A stretch of DNA of 64,000 bases, taken from contig DAOVTW010000012.1 of the NCBI GenBank assembly GCA_030632885.1, positions 1-64,000 of the forward strand, read 5' to 3'. The position numbers and the translations under genes were made by a program. Positions 47,732-56,419 of this stretch are shown piece after piece. Below the pieces are notes generated by a model that saw only the letters and a program-made list of their open reading frames with translations, was not told the origin of the DNA and did not search any database. Each line of letters opens with the position of its first letter. Within the stretch, counting starts at the first letter, position 1. The stretch comes from JAIOSM01 sp023143455. GTDB lineage: Bacteria; Desulfobacterota; Desulfobacteria; Desulfobacterales; Desulfobacteraceae.

Positions 47732-49786
47732 TTATAAAAGAGATGGAAATTTTATTATGAATTTTGCACCTTCATTTGCTTTGCTTTCAATATCAATAGT
47801 CCCACCGTAATCATTAATAATCCCATAACTTATACTTGTACCAAGGCCTGTTCCTTTTCCTGGATCTTTTGTTGTGAAAAAAGGTTCAAACAGTTTATTT
47901 CTAATATTCTCAGACATGCCAACGCCTGTATCTGAAACGGTTACAACAACTTTATCCTTTTCAGTATATGAGTCAATCTTTAAAAGTTTTTCAATATTTG
48001 TATCATTCATCTTGTTTGCTTTTTCATCCATTGAGTCAATAGCATTGGTTACAAGATTGATAAACACCTGCTCAAGTCGGTTATGTTCAGCCATAATATC
48101 AGGTATATCAGGATCCAGATTAAGTTTTATTTTAACTTGGTGGACACTGAGTTGATGTCCTAAAACTTTAAAAACATCATTAATAGGAGCATTAATATTT
48201 ATTTTCTTTAAGTTTCTTTCCGATTGTCTTGCAAAATCTCTGACATGTTTAATAACATCAGCTGCTCTGGCTACATTATCTATAATATCATGTGCCATGG
48301 TTGTAAGGTCTTCGTCAGAGATTTTATGTCCTTTTTTAATCATTTTTATAATTAAATCCGAACAAATCTGAATAACATTTAATGGCTGATTTATTTCATG
48401 GGCCATACCTGCTGCCATGGTGCCTAATGTTGCCATTTTACCAGCCTGGATTAACTGGGTTTCTTTTTCAATATTTTCAGTGATATCTGTTGCCGATGCT
48501 ACAAGAGCATCTCTGTTACTGTATTCTGTATAGCAGACTTTAACATTAACAAAAATATAATCATTATTTTTTTTAAAATGCTTTTTTTTAGAAAAAAGAA
48601 TAGATTCATTTTTTGATAGTTTTTGTAAACCCTGGGTAATTGTGATATCGTTTTTATCACCTATTTCAAGAAAAGATTTGCCCAGCAACTCTTCTTTAGT
48701 GTATCCGTATTCAGCATTAACTCTATGATTTACATCCAGAATTTCAAAGGTTTTACGATCAATAATAAAGATCGGGTTTGGGTTGTTATTAAAAAGAGAT
48801 CTGTACTTTTCTTCTGATTGTTGGCATTGTTTATGTAAATTAAAAAGTTTTTTATCTTTAATCTCTTTTTCTTCCTGCATCTGTATATCTTCTGTTTTAT
48901 CCAGCAGAGTCTCAATTGCACCTGTAATTGTTCCGTCCGACGCTTTTATCGGTGCAGCTGTAAAAAAGAACCATTTCCCATTTTCGCCAAGGTGTGGGAA
49001 ATATTCTTCTGCTTCATAGGCTTCCTTAATCAGTGTTGATTTGCGCCAGGATTTACCATAATAGTGACTCACTTCTTCTTCTTTCATATTCCCCACGATA
49101 ACATCAGCCATTGTGGGTCTTTTTGCTGATCTGAAAGGCGTCCATTGTAAATTTGTTCCTACAATATTTTCTGCAGCATACCCGGTAATTTTTTCTAATG
49201 CTCGATTCCAGTGAGTAACAATATGCTCTTTGTTTATTACAAAGGTTGGTATCATGCTTCCCTGTATAATCTGGGAGAGTGCTTTTTCATTTTCAACAAG
49301 TTCTTTTTCCTCAGCTAAAAAATGCTTGGTTTTTTGATTAATGATTGTAGCTATGGATGAAGAATATTGGTTAAACACCTCATAAATTCCCTCAACATTA
49401 TCATACTTGCCAAGTTTTTTTTTAGCATCAAGTTTTTGATTATCAATTTGAATTAAGGTGAAGAAAAAAAGCGATTTAAAATAGTTTAAAAATTTGACTT
49501 TAGATGGTTTTGAGCTTTTTATTGTTTTGGTAAGACCATCATTTTTTGTAAGCTTAATAATCATATTAAGGTTTTTCAGGTTAAAAATATCCTGATAGTC
49601 AGAGGTTGTGAATATGCCATTTTCTTTGGCAAATTGTACTCCTTCTGTTTTTTCTGAATCTACAACGCCTGAAATTTTAATATTATATTTTTGAAAATTT
49701 TCACAAAGCAGTATTTGTAAAATTGCTTTGCAAGTTGAGTCCCCTCCAATAATGGCAATATTTAAATTTTTAAACTCTATTTTCAT
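47732..49786 (-). CDS. PAS-PAS histidine kinase with N-terminal Rossmann-like domain
   Basis: The 684 residues begin with a dinucleotide-binding-like fold (about 8-110: LNIAIIGGDSTCKAILQILLCENFQKYNIKISGVVD, EGVQFAKENGIFTTSDYQDIFNLKNLNMIIKLT). Then comes PAS1 (about 175-300; GSMIPTFVINKEHIVTHWNRALEKITGY), PAS2 (about 325-440; NPNPIFIIDRKTFEILDVNHRV), HisKA (GTMAAGMAHEINQPLNVI) and HATPase (NLVTNAIDSMDE, DTGVGMSEN, GKGTGLGTSISYGIINDYGG). No membrane helix. The N-terminus could sense NAD(H) redox state or a related ligand; this is inference. The next kinase gene begins 12 bases after its stop region on the same strand. Confidence 0.88.
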   Translation of the reverse strand: MKIEFKNLNIAIIGGDSTCKAILQILLCENFQKYNIKISGVVDSEKTEGVQFAKENGIFTTSDYQDIFNLKNLNMIIKLTKNDGLTKTIKSSKPSKVKFLNYFKSLFFFTLIQIDNQKLDAKKKLGKYDNVEGIYEVFNQYSSSIATIINQKTKHFLAEEKELVENEKALSQIIQGSMIPTFVINKEHIVTHWNRALEKITGYAAENIVGTNLQWTPFRSAKRPTMADVIVGNMKEEEVSHYYGKSWRKSTLIKEAYEAEEYFPHLGENGKWFFFTAAPIKASDGTITGAIETLLDKTEDIQMQEEKEIKDKKLFNLHKQCQQSEEKYRSLFNNNPNPIFIIDRKTFEILDVNHRVNAEYGYTKEELLGKSFLEIGDKNDITITQGLQKLSKNESILFSKKKHFKKNNDYIFVNVKVCYTEYSNRDALVASATDITENIEKETQLIQAGKMATLGTMAAGMAHEINQPLNVIQICSDLIIKMIKKGHKISDEDLTTMAHDIIDNVARAADVIKHVRDFARQSERNLKKININAPINDVFKVLGHQLSVHQVKIKLNLDPDIPDIMAEHNRLEQVFINLVTNAIDSMDEKANKMNDTNIEKLLKIDSYTEKDKVVVTVSDTGVGMSENIRNKLFEPFFTTKDPGKGTGLGTSISYGIINDYGGTIDIESKANEGAKFIIKFPSLL

Positions 49787-49835
49787 GGCTTTCCTTAATT
49801 TTTATAAAGTTTTAGCTTTACATAAAAGCTTTCTA

Positions 49836-51374
49836 TTAAAAGAAAATCAGGGTTACAGTTATAAATGTTGGAATTAATACAACTAAAGAATATTTCAGTA
49901 TATATCCGAAAAAGCTTGGCATTGGTGTGCCGGTTTCTTCAGCAATTGATTTTACCATGAAGTTTGGTGCATTTCCTATATAACTGCAAGCTCCGAAAAA
50001 GACAGCACCACAAGAAATGGCTTTTAGGTATATGGCATTTTCAGTCATGAGTAATGGAACAGCATTTGCTTCGGTTATACCAGCATAAAAGCTTCCAAGA
50101 GCAGTATTGAAAAAAGTCAGATATGTTGGTGCATTATCAAGAAAAGCTGAAAGAATCCCTGTGATCCAGAAATAATGGTATGGCTCTTTTACAGCTTCAA
50201 TCAGAAATGCAAAACTACCCTTTGAACCTGCTTTGAGAAGAAGGAGGCATGGAATCATTGTGATGAAGATGCCAATAAAAAGGTATGCAACTTCAATAAT
50301 TGGGAACCAGCTGAAGCTATTCTCTTCACGCAATGGACGTGGAGTTACTACTAATGAGAGGATTCCCATTAAAATGAGGAAAAAGTCTCGTCCCCAGTCC
50401 TGGATTGCCCTGTGGACACCAAATGTGTTGATTTCGCCTAAATCAAGAATTCCACTTGCAAGTACAGCTGCTACTACACCACCTAAGAAAATAAAATTAT
50501 ATATTCCTACAAGCCTTAAGGGTTCTTTGACTTCATCATCAGGCAGCTTAGGATTCTCTTTTTTATAAAAGTAAGTATCAGTCAGAAAATAAATTACTAT
50601 AATTATTGAGATACTTAAAAGCATATGCGGAAGGATTTTCAATGTCCAGAAAAATGAAACTCCATGTAGAAATCCTAGAAAAAGAGGAGGGTCACCAAGG
50701 GGAGTCAGCGAACCACCAATGTTTGCAACCAGAAAAATAAAAAAAACAACCATAAAAGTTCTGTTTTTTCTATAGCTGTTTGCCTTCAAAAAAGGTCTAA
50801 TCATTAACATTGCAGCTCCGGTAGTACCCATCCATGAGGCAAGGATTGTTCCAATAAGGATCATGATTGTATTTACTAAGGGTGTCCCTCTAAGAGAACC
50901 TCTAAGAAGGATGCCTCCTGAGATTGTGTAAAGAGCCCATAAAAGTATTATAAAAGGAACATAATCGGCCAGAATAATGTGCAAAATCTGATACACAGCC
51001 TCTCCTTTATAGATATACAAAAAGGGTAAAGCCATAGATGCAGCCCAGAAAAATGAAATCTTTCCAAAGTTGTTATGCCATAGATGATCGGCAAACAAAG
51101 GCAGGAATGCAATAGAAAGCAGCATGCATGCAAAGGGGATACAACTCCAGAGGGGCAAAAGTTCACCTAAGTTAATATGATCCTTGGAATGTAAATTTTC
51201 ACTGGTACCATCATTAGTGCCATGTTCTTGTACGAGGGCAGAGTGTTCTGTTTGTTGATTTATTTGAGTACTTGAAGTGTTTTTTGAAGTGGTATCATTG
51301 GATGCTGCAACAGAAATTGGAGATATAAACAGAATTATTAAGGAAATGACCAATGCCAATTTTTCTAATTTCAT
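49836..51374 (-). CDS. nhaD: NhaD-type sodium/proton antiporter
   Basis: The 512 residues have a signal-like first helix (about 5-23), then a hydrophilic Ser/Thr/Gln/His-rich stretch of ~50 residues, then about 12 helices. Family marks are FLVANIGGSLTPLGDPPLFLGFLHGVSFFW (ion-transporter NhaD/ArsB motif), TGAAMLMIRPFLKAN, and ITGILSAFLDNAPTYLTFFNTALGSFYAG with the FLDNAPTYLTF motif. ISCGAVFFGACSYIGNAPNFMVKSIAEE is at the C-terminus. It exports sodium in exchange for protons. On the same strand as the kinases and 50 bases upstream of the Rossmann-PAS kinase gene. Confidence 0.93.
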   Translation of the reverse strand: MKLEKLALVISLIILFISPISVAASNDTTSKNTSSTQINQQTEHSALVQEHGTNDGTSENLHSKDHINLGELLPLWSCIPFACMLLSIAFLPLFADHLWHNNFGKISFFWAASMALPFLYIYKGEAVYQILHIILADYVPFIILLWALYTISGGILLRGSLRGTPLVNTIMILIGTILASWMGTTGAAMLMIRPFLKANSYRKNRTFMVVFFIFLVANIGGSLTPLGDPPLFLGFLHGVSFFWTLKILPHMLLSISIIIVIYFLTDTYFYKKENPKLPDDEVKEPLRLVGIYNFIFLGGVVAAVLASGILDLGEINTFGVHRAIQDWGRDFFLILMGILSLVVTPRPLREENSFSWFPIIEVAYLFIGIFITMIPCLLLLKAGSKGSFAFLIEAVKEPYHYFWITGILSAFLDNAPTYLTFFNTALGSFYAGITEANAVPLLMTENAIYLKAISCGAVFFGACSYIGNAPNFMVKSIAEETGTPMPSFFGYILKYSLVVLIPTFITVTLIFF

Positions 51375-51644
51375 TAACCTGTTGTCTCCATCATTTTAAA
51401 GTGTTTGTCAGATATCTTTACAAAAGATTTTTTGCTTTAATTTTTGAGGTAATACTATTAATTAATTGCGTATAAATCCTTCCATTGTAAAAATAAATGT
51501 CGATGTTAAGAAATTATTCATGTTAATAATTTTGTAGTAAATTTATTTTGGAAAGTCAAGGTGCAAAAAAATATCAGGTTTTGTAATACACAGGCTGTCC
51601 TTTGATCTGTTGAAATTACAAATTTCACAAAAGAGATTTAGATT

Positions 51645-51721
51645 TGGTCGGAGCGAGAGGATTTGAACCTCCGACCCCTTGCACCCCATGCAAGTGCGCT
51701 ACCAGGCTGCGCTACGCTCCG
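51645..51721 (-). tRNA. tRNA-Pro, anticodon GGG, with encoded CCA
   Basis: Read on the minus strand, the acceptor CGGAGCG (51721-51715) pairs with CGCTCCG (51655-51649), followed by A and an encoded CCA (51647-51645). The anticodon stem CTTGC/GCAAG encloses the loop ATGGGGT, whose 34-36 are GGG. The T-arm contains GGTTCAAATCC. Length 77. Confidence 0.95.
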
Positions 51722-51924
51722 ATTTTTCTAGGGAATTTTTGTATTTAAAACAGACAATAATTATCATTTTATAAAAAAACTGTCAAGAATTAATTGTAAA
51801 CACCGCAATTCAAGAGGCTTACTTCATTATGACAGGATAAATGATTTGAGTAATTATTGGTTCTGTATTAAGTTAAGAGATAGAAAAGTTTGATAAATTT
51901 TAACCTTGAGAAAGAAAAGGTAAA

Positions 51925-52791
51925 ATGCTTAAACAAGGTGATACCATTGGAATATGTGCTCCATCTGGGTCTTTTGACAATCATAAGTTCAAGAAAGGGC
52001 TTGAAATAATAAAAGATATGGGATTTAAGGTGCGTGTTCCTGAAGATATCCATGCAAAGAAAAGATATCTGGCAGGCAATGACTCTTTGAGAGCAAAGGT
52101 TATCACCGATTTTTTTGTCGATACAAAAGTGAAAGCTATTATGTGTGCCCGAGGTGGCTTTGGAGCTATACGGATATTGGATTATCTTGATTGGCAAGCC
52201 ATTGAGAAAAATCCAAAATTATTTATAGGGTTTAGTGATATTACAGCGCTTCTAGTTAGTTTAGCAAATCTGTCACAAATGAAAGTCATTCATGGTCCAA
52301 ATATTACTTCCCTTGCAGAGGCAGATGAGGAAACTAAGGATTCCTTGTATGAATTGTTGATACATGGTTCCACTGGTATGAGAGTAAATACTCCGGTTAT
52401 TATAAATAAGGGTTTGTGTGGTGGCAGACTTTTAGGCGGTAACCTTGCAACCATGAACCATCTTGTGGGAACAAAGTATCAGGTTGAGTTCAAGGATTCT
52501 ATATTTTTTTTGGAAGACACAGGCGAACCTCCTTATAAAATTGATCGCATGCTTACTCAGATGAAGATGGCAGGGTGTTTCAAAGGAATAAAAGGTGTGG
52601 TGGCAGGATCTTTCAAAGATTGTGAAAATATTGAAATGGTTCAAGAAATCATTAAAGAGATTTTTGATGAGTATCAGGTGCCAATTCTTGCAGGTATAGA
52701 GTCGGGTCACGGTCGAATAAACCTTTCTCTGCCATTGGGTGTTGAAGTTAAAATGGATGCAGATAAAGCAACAATGGAATGGAATGTATGA
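51925..52791 (+). CDS. ldcA: LD-carboxypeptidase (peptidase family S66)
   Basis: The 288 residues match MccF/LdcA: GDTIGICAPSGSF, AIMCARGGFGAIRILDYLD, LFIGFSDITALLVSL (nucleophile Ser), IHGPN, FLEDTGEPPYKIDRMLTQM (catalytic Glu), and AGIESGHGRINLSLPLGVEV (catalytic His). The enzyme releases the terminal D-alanine from murein tetrapeptides during recycling in the cytoplasm. The ATG has AGAAAAGG upstream. It is coupled by a 4-base overlap to the serine hydrolase gene. Confidence 0.93.
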   Translation: MLKQGDTIGICAPSGSFDNHKFKKGLEIIKDMGFKVRVPEDIHAKKRYLAGNDSLRAKVITDFFVDTKVKAIMCARGGFGAIRILDYLDWQAIEKNPKLFIGFSDITALLVSLANLSQMKVIHGPNITSLAEADEETKDSLYELLIHGSTGMRVNTPVIINKGLCGGRLLGGNLATMNHLVGTKYQVEFKDSIFFLEDTGEPPYKIDRMLTQMKMAGCFKGIKGVVAGSFKDCENIEMVQEIIKEIFDEYQVPILAGIESGHGRINLSLPLGVEVKMDADKATMEWNV

Positions 52792-53867
52792 AGTCTGTGG
52801 CCAAGATGATGTCACAGGGTGTAAAAGAGGGGGTTTTCCCTGGCGCTGTTTTGCTTGTTTCCGTTGGAGATGAAGTTAGATATTTCCAAGCATTTGGAGC
52901 CTCGGATATTTTTTCCAAGATAGCAATGCAAAAAAATTCTATTTTTGATCTTGCCTCTCTTACAAAACCTTTTGCCACGGCAATGGCAGTGTTTAAATTG
53001 ATCGAGCAGAAGAAATTATTTTTAAAACAGAATCTTTCATCTATTATTCCAAAAACCTCTTTGGGAAATAAATCTGATATTACAATTGAGCAACTTTTAA
53101 ATCATACTTCCGGTTTTCCGGCCTATAAAGAGTATTTTAAAGAGGTAATAAACCATAAAAAGGTTTTAAGAAGGGAAAAGCTGCGTGAACTCATAATAAA
53201 AGAGCCTCTTGTGGGAATGCCAGGGGAAAATCAAATCTATAGTGATTTAGGATTCATTGTTCTTGCGTGGATTGTGGAAATGATTTCAGAAAGAAGAATA
53301 GACAAGTTTGTTTATGAGCAGGTTTATAAATTAATTGGAATCGATGACCTTTTCTATATTGATAACTTTATGCCCCATTCATTTTCAAAGGATTTATATG
53401 AAAGAATTGTTCCCACTGAGAAGTGCCCATGGAGGGAAAAACTACTTAGAGCTGAAGTCCATGATGATAATGCCTGGGCTGTCGGTGGGATTGAAGGCCA
53501 TGCAGGGCTTTTTGGTGATGCTTTTTCTGCATGGCAGCTTTCAATGGAAATTATGAAGGCTTTAAATGGAAAGGAGACAAAGGCGTTAGACAGTGATCTT
53601 ATGCAAAAGCTTATGGTCACAACGAAAGAATCAGATTTTATAGCAGGGTTTGATACTCCTTCAAAGTGTGGTTCTTCCTCAGGAAAGTATTTTTCAGGCA
53701 AATCAATTGGGCACTTAGGGTTTACAGGTACTTCTTTTTGGATAGATCTTAAAAAGTCTATAATTATAATAATGTTAACCAATCGTGTCCATCCTTACAG
53801 AAAAAATGAGAAAATTAAATTGTTCAGACCTCAAATTCATAACCTGATAATGGAGCAAATAATATAA
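52788..53867 (+). CDS. Beta-lactamase-fold serine hydrolase (class C/EstB-like)
   Basis: The 359 residues have SxxK at Ser57 (DLASLTKPF), a Tyr motif (QIYSDLGFIVLAWIVEMI), and SIGHLGFTGTSFWID near the C-terminus in place of the KTG/HTG motif (HLGFTGT). These are marks of the serine beta-lactamase-like superfamily. No signal peptide is visible, so it is probably cytoplasmic. Its pairing with ldcA suggests a role in muropeptide or cell-wall recycling. The start at 52788 overlaps the ldcA stop (ATGA); an alternative at 52779 adds three residues. Confidence 0.88.
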   Translation: MKSVAKMMSQGVKEGVFPGAVLLVSVGDEVRYFQAFGASDIFSKIAMQKNSIFDLASLTKPFATAMAVFKLIEQKKLFLKQNLSSIIPKTSLGNKSDITIEQLLNHTSGFPAYKEYFKEVINHKKVLRREKLRELIIKEPLVGMPGENQIYSDLGFIVLAWIVEMISERRIDKFVYEQVYKLIGIDDLFYIDNFMPHSFSKDLYERIVPTEKCPWREKLLRAEVHDDNAWAVGGIEGHAGLFGDAFSAWQLSMEIMKALNGKETKALDSDLMQKLMVTTKESDFIAGFDTPSKCGSSSGKYFSGKSIGHLGFTGTSFWIDLKKSIIIIMLTNRVHPYRKNEKIKLFRPQIHNLIMEQII

Positions 53868-53993
53868 GATTCTTTGATTCATCGATAAATTTGTTTCTTT
53901 ATTCTTGTAAAAAATCAATAATTTTGTTAGCAATTAAGATTACAGTGACTTTCAAGCAGTATTTAGACTAAACATTATAATAGAGGCAGTGAT

Positions 53994-55040
53994 ATGAACC
54001 TTATAATTGATTCTCTCTTAGGGGCTTTCTCAAACGATTTGGCTATTGATCTTGGGACAGCAAATACCCTTATATACGTTAAAGGTAAAGGAATAGTTTT
54101 AAATGAGCCTTCAGTGGTTGCTGTAAGGACTGATAAAAAATCCAAGACTAGAATCCTTGCTGTTGGTCTTGAGGCCAAAAAAATGCTTGGAAGAACTCCT
54201 GGTAATATAGTTGCTATCCGTCCCATGAGGGATGGTGTTATTGCTGATTTTGAAGTTACTGAAGCCATGCTTAAATATTTTATTAAAAAAGTTCACAATA
54301 ATAGAAGTGCGCTTGTGCGCCCTCGAATTGTTATTGCTGTTCCTTCCGGAATTACTCAAGTTGAAAAAAGAGCTGTTAGAGAATCGGCTGAATCAGCAGG
54401 AGCAAGAGAAGTCTCTTTGATTGAAGAACCCATGGCTGCAGCAATTGGCTCAGAGCTTCCAATTACAGAACCAACCTGTAATATGGTGGTTGATATTGGT
54501 GGTGGAACTACTGAGGTCGCAGTAATATCACTCGCAGGTATTGTATATACAAGATCGCTCAGAGTAGCAGGTGATAAGATGGATGCAGCCATTAGCCAAC
54601 ATATAAAAAGAAAATATAATCTTCTTATTGGCGAAAGAACCGCAGAACAGATCAAAATACAAATCGGGAACGCATATCCTGAATCTGGTAATATTGAAAC
54701 CATGGAAGTAAAAGGTAGAGACCTTGTGTCAGGAATCCCGAAAATTTTAGCAATTGATTCAGAGGAAGTCAGGGTGGCAATTTCTGAACAGATCGACGCC
54801 ATTGTTGAAACTGTTAGGATAGCCCTGGAACAAACACCTCCTGAGCTTGCTGCTGATATTGTTGATAGAGGAATCGTGCTTACAGGCGGTGGTGCATTAT
54901 TGAAAAATCTTGATAAACTTTTAAATGAAAAAAGTGGATTACCAATAGTTGTTGCAGACGATCCTCTTTGTACAGTAGCAATAGGCTGTGGTAAAGCATT
55001 GGATAATATTGATCTTCTAAAAGAGGTTAGAATAGACTAA
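53994..55040 (+). CDS. mreB: Rod-shape-determining protein MreB
   Basis: The 348 residues are the bacterial actin MreB: AIDLGTANTLIYVKGKGIVLNEPSVVAV (phosphate 1), MRDGVIADFEVTEAMLKYF, RIVIAVPSGITQVEKRAVRESAESAGAREVSLIEEPMAAAIG, VVDIGGGTTEVAVISL (phosphate 2), and GIVLTGGGALLKNLDKLL (adenosine). It forms membrane-bound filaments that place cell-wall synthesis along the side wall. First of mreB-mreC-mreD-mrdA-rodA, a standard order. Confidence 0.97.
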   Translation: MNLIIDSLLGAFSNDLAIDLGTANTLIYVKGKGIVLNEPSVVAVRTDKKSKTRILAVGLEAKKMLGRTPGNIVAIRPMRDGVIADFEVTEAMLKYFIKKVHNNRSALVRPRIVIAVPSGITQVEKRAVRESAESAGAREVSLIEEPMAAAIGSELPITEPTCNMVVDIGGGTTEVAVISLAGIVYTRSLRVAGDKMDAAISQHIKRKYNLLIGERTAEQIKIQIGNAYPESGNIETMEVKGRDLVSGIPKILAIDSEEVRVAISEQIDAIVETVRIALEQTPPELAADIVDRGIVLTGGGALLKNLDKLLNEKSGLPIVVADDPLCTVAIGCGKALDNIDLLKEVRID

Positions 55041-55044
55041 GTTA

Positions 55045-55863
55045 ATGTTTTCCCGGAAAATGCTTTTTTTGATTGGAGGTCTTCTACTGATTGTAATCAA
55101 TTTTGCAGTCTTGACAATGAGCAGCAGAAAACCTGTAGATGAAAATGGTATTGAACGGGTTGCCATCACTTTGATTGCGCCATTTCAAATGATGGTATCA
55201 AAAAGCTTTAAGGCAATTGAAGATGTCTGGACAGATTATTTTAGTACAGTTATTGCTGCAAAAGAGAATGTTGATCTTAAAAAACAACTTGCAGATATTG
55301 ATAGAATAAAGAGTAATATCCGGGAACTTGAGTTTGAGAACAATCGATTAAAAAAACTGGTTAATTTTACACGATCTGTAGAATATACCTTTGTTGCAGC
55401 ACAAGTGATTGCAAGAGATCCTTCTCCATGGTTTAAAACTATCATGGTTGATAAAGGAGAAAAAGATGGATTGTCAAAAGGGCTTCCTGTTGTGGTTTCC
55501 GAAGGGGTTGTGGGACATGTGATTAAGGTTTCCCACAAATACTCAAGGATTCTTTTGATTACAGATAGAAATAGTGCAGTAGATTCGCTGGTACAGAATT
55601 CAAGAGTCAGGGGGATTGTAAAAGGGGATAGTGGGAAGAAATGCTTTTTTAAATACGCTTTGAGAAAGGAGAAAATCCAAATAGGTGAAGTGATTATTTC
55701 ATCAGGGTTTGATCAAATTTTTCCAAAAGGCCTAAAAGTAGGAGAGGTTATCGATGTGAAAAAAGAACCTTCTCAGCTGTTTCAGAAAATTATTATTAAG
55801 ACCTGTGTTGATTTTGATAAATTAGAAGAGGTTCTTATCGCTAAAATAGAAAACAACTCATAA
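55045..55863 (+). CDS. mreC: Rod-shape-determining protein MreC
   Basis: The 272 residues comprise one N-terminal membrane helix (LFLIGGLLLIVINFAVLTM), a coiled coil (about 75-110, KKQLADIDRIKSNIRELEFENNRLKKLVNF), and the periplasmic double beta-barrel (VIARDPSPWFKTIMVDKGEKDGLSKGLPVVVSEGVVGHVIKVSHKYSRILLITDRNSAVDSLVQNSRVRGIVKG). Length is normal. It bridges MreB/MreD to penicillin-binding proteins. It starts 4 bases after the mreB stop. Confidence 0.95.
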   Translation: MFSRKMLFLIGGLLLIVINFAVLTMSSRKPVDENGIERVAITLIAPFQMMVSKSFKAIEDVWTDYFSTVIAAKENVDLKKQLADIDRIKSNIRELEFENNRLKKLVNFTRSVEYTFVAAQVIARDPSPWFKTIMVDKGEKDGLSKGLPVVVSEGVVGHVIKVSHKYSRILLITDRNSAVDSLVQNSRVRGIVKGDSGKKCFFKYALRKEKIQIGEVIISSGFDQIFPKGLKVGEVIDVKKEPSQLFQKIIIKTCVDFDKLEEVLIAKIENNS

Positions 55864-55874
55864 TAGATTTACGA

Positions 55875-56411
55875 ATGAAGATTTCTTTTTTCATACTACT
55901 AACTCTTTTTTTAACCATAATACAAACCACAGCCTTTCCTGACTTTTTTCTTTCTAACCACTCCTTTGACCTTATGATTATTAATATTCTTTATTTAAGT
56001 CTTGTTTTTAAACATCCTGCAATAATATTTGTTATTATTTTGATAGGATGTGCAGTGGACAGTGTTTCCGGAGTGTATTTTGGTTTATACCTCACAACAT
56101 ATATATGGATATATGTAATAGTGCAGGGGTTAAAAGAATTTGTTTTTTCAAAAAATATTGTTTTTTATATAGTTATTGCATTTGTAGCAGTTGCAATAGA
56201 GTCTATATTTTTAATACTTTCAGTTTTTATCAATCAGGGGAAAAGCGGTGTCACATCTTTGAATTATTATCTTATGATAAAACAGATATTTTTTGCATGC
56301 ATTTTTATTCCTATAGCTCTTGAAATAATTACAATTATTAAAAAAAAATATGAGATTATTATAACAAGTCTCGTAAATAAGATAAAAAGTAACTCAGATT
56401 CTTTTAATTAG
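55875..56411 (+). CDS. mreD: Rod-shape-determining protein MreD
   Basis: The 178 residues are almost wholly hydrophobic with about five to six membrane helices (FFILLTLFLTIIQTTAFPDFF, IIFVIILIGCAVDSVSGVYFGLYLTTYIWIYVIVQGLKEFVF). The IGCxxDSxSGxYFGLY segment is typical of MreD. The place between mreC and the PBP2 gene confirms it. It connects the elongasome in the membrane. Confidence 0.92.
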   Translation: MKISFFILLTLFLTIIQTTAFPDFFLSNHSFDLMIINILYLSLVFKHPAIIFVIILIGCAVDSVSGVYFGLYLTTYIWIYVIVQGLKEFVFSKNIVFYIVIAFVAVAIESIFLILSVFINQGKSGVTSLNYYLMIKQIFFACIFIPIALEIITIIKKKYEIIITSLVNKIKSNSDSFN

Positions 56412-56419
56412 AGGTTGTT

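Noticed and set aside
51645..51721. tRNA-Pro as an integration site of a genomic island
   Set aside because: There is no integrase nearby and I found no second copy of the tRNA 3' end in the window.
53976..53981. TATAAT as the -10 box of an mreB promoter
   Set aside because: It is only about 12 bases from the ATG and no good -35 box lies at the right distance.
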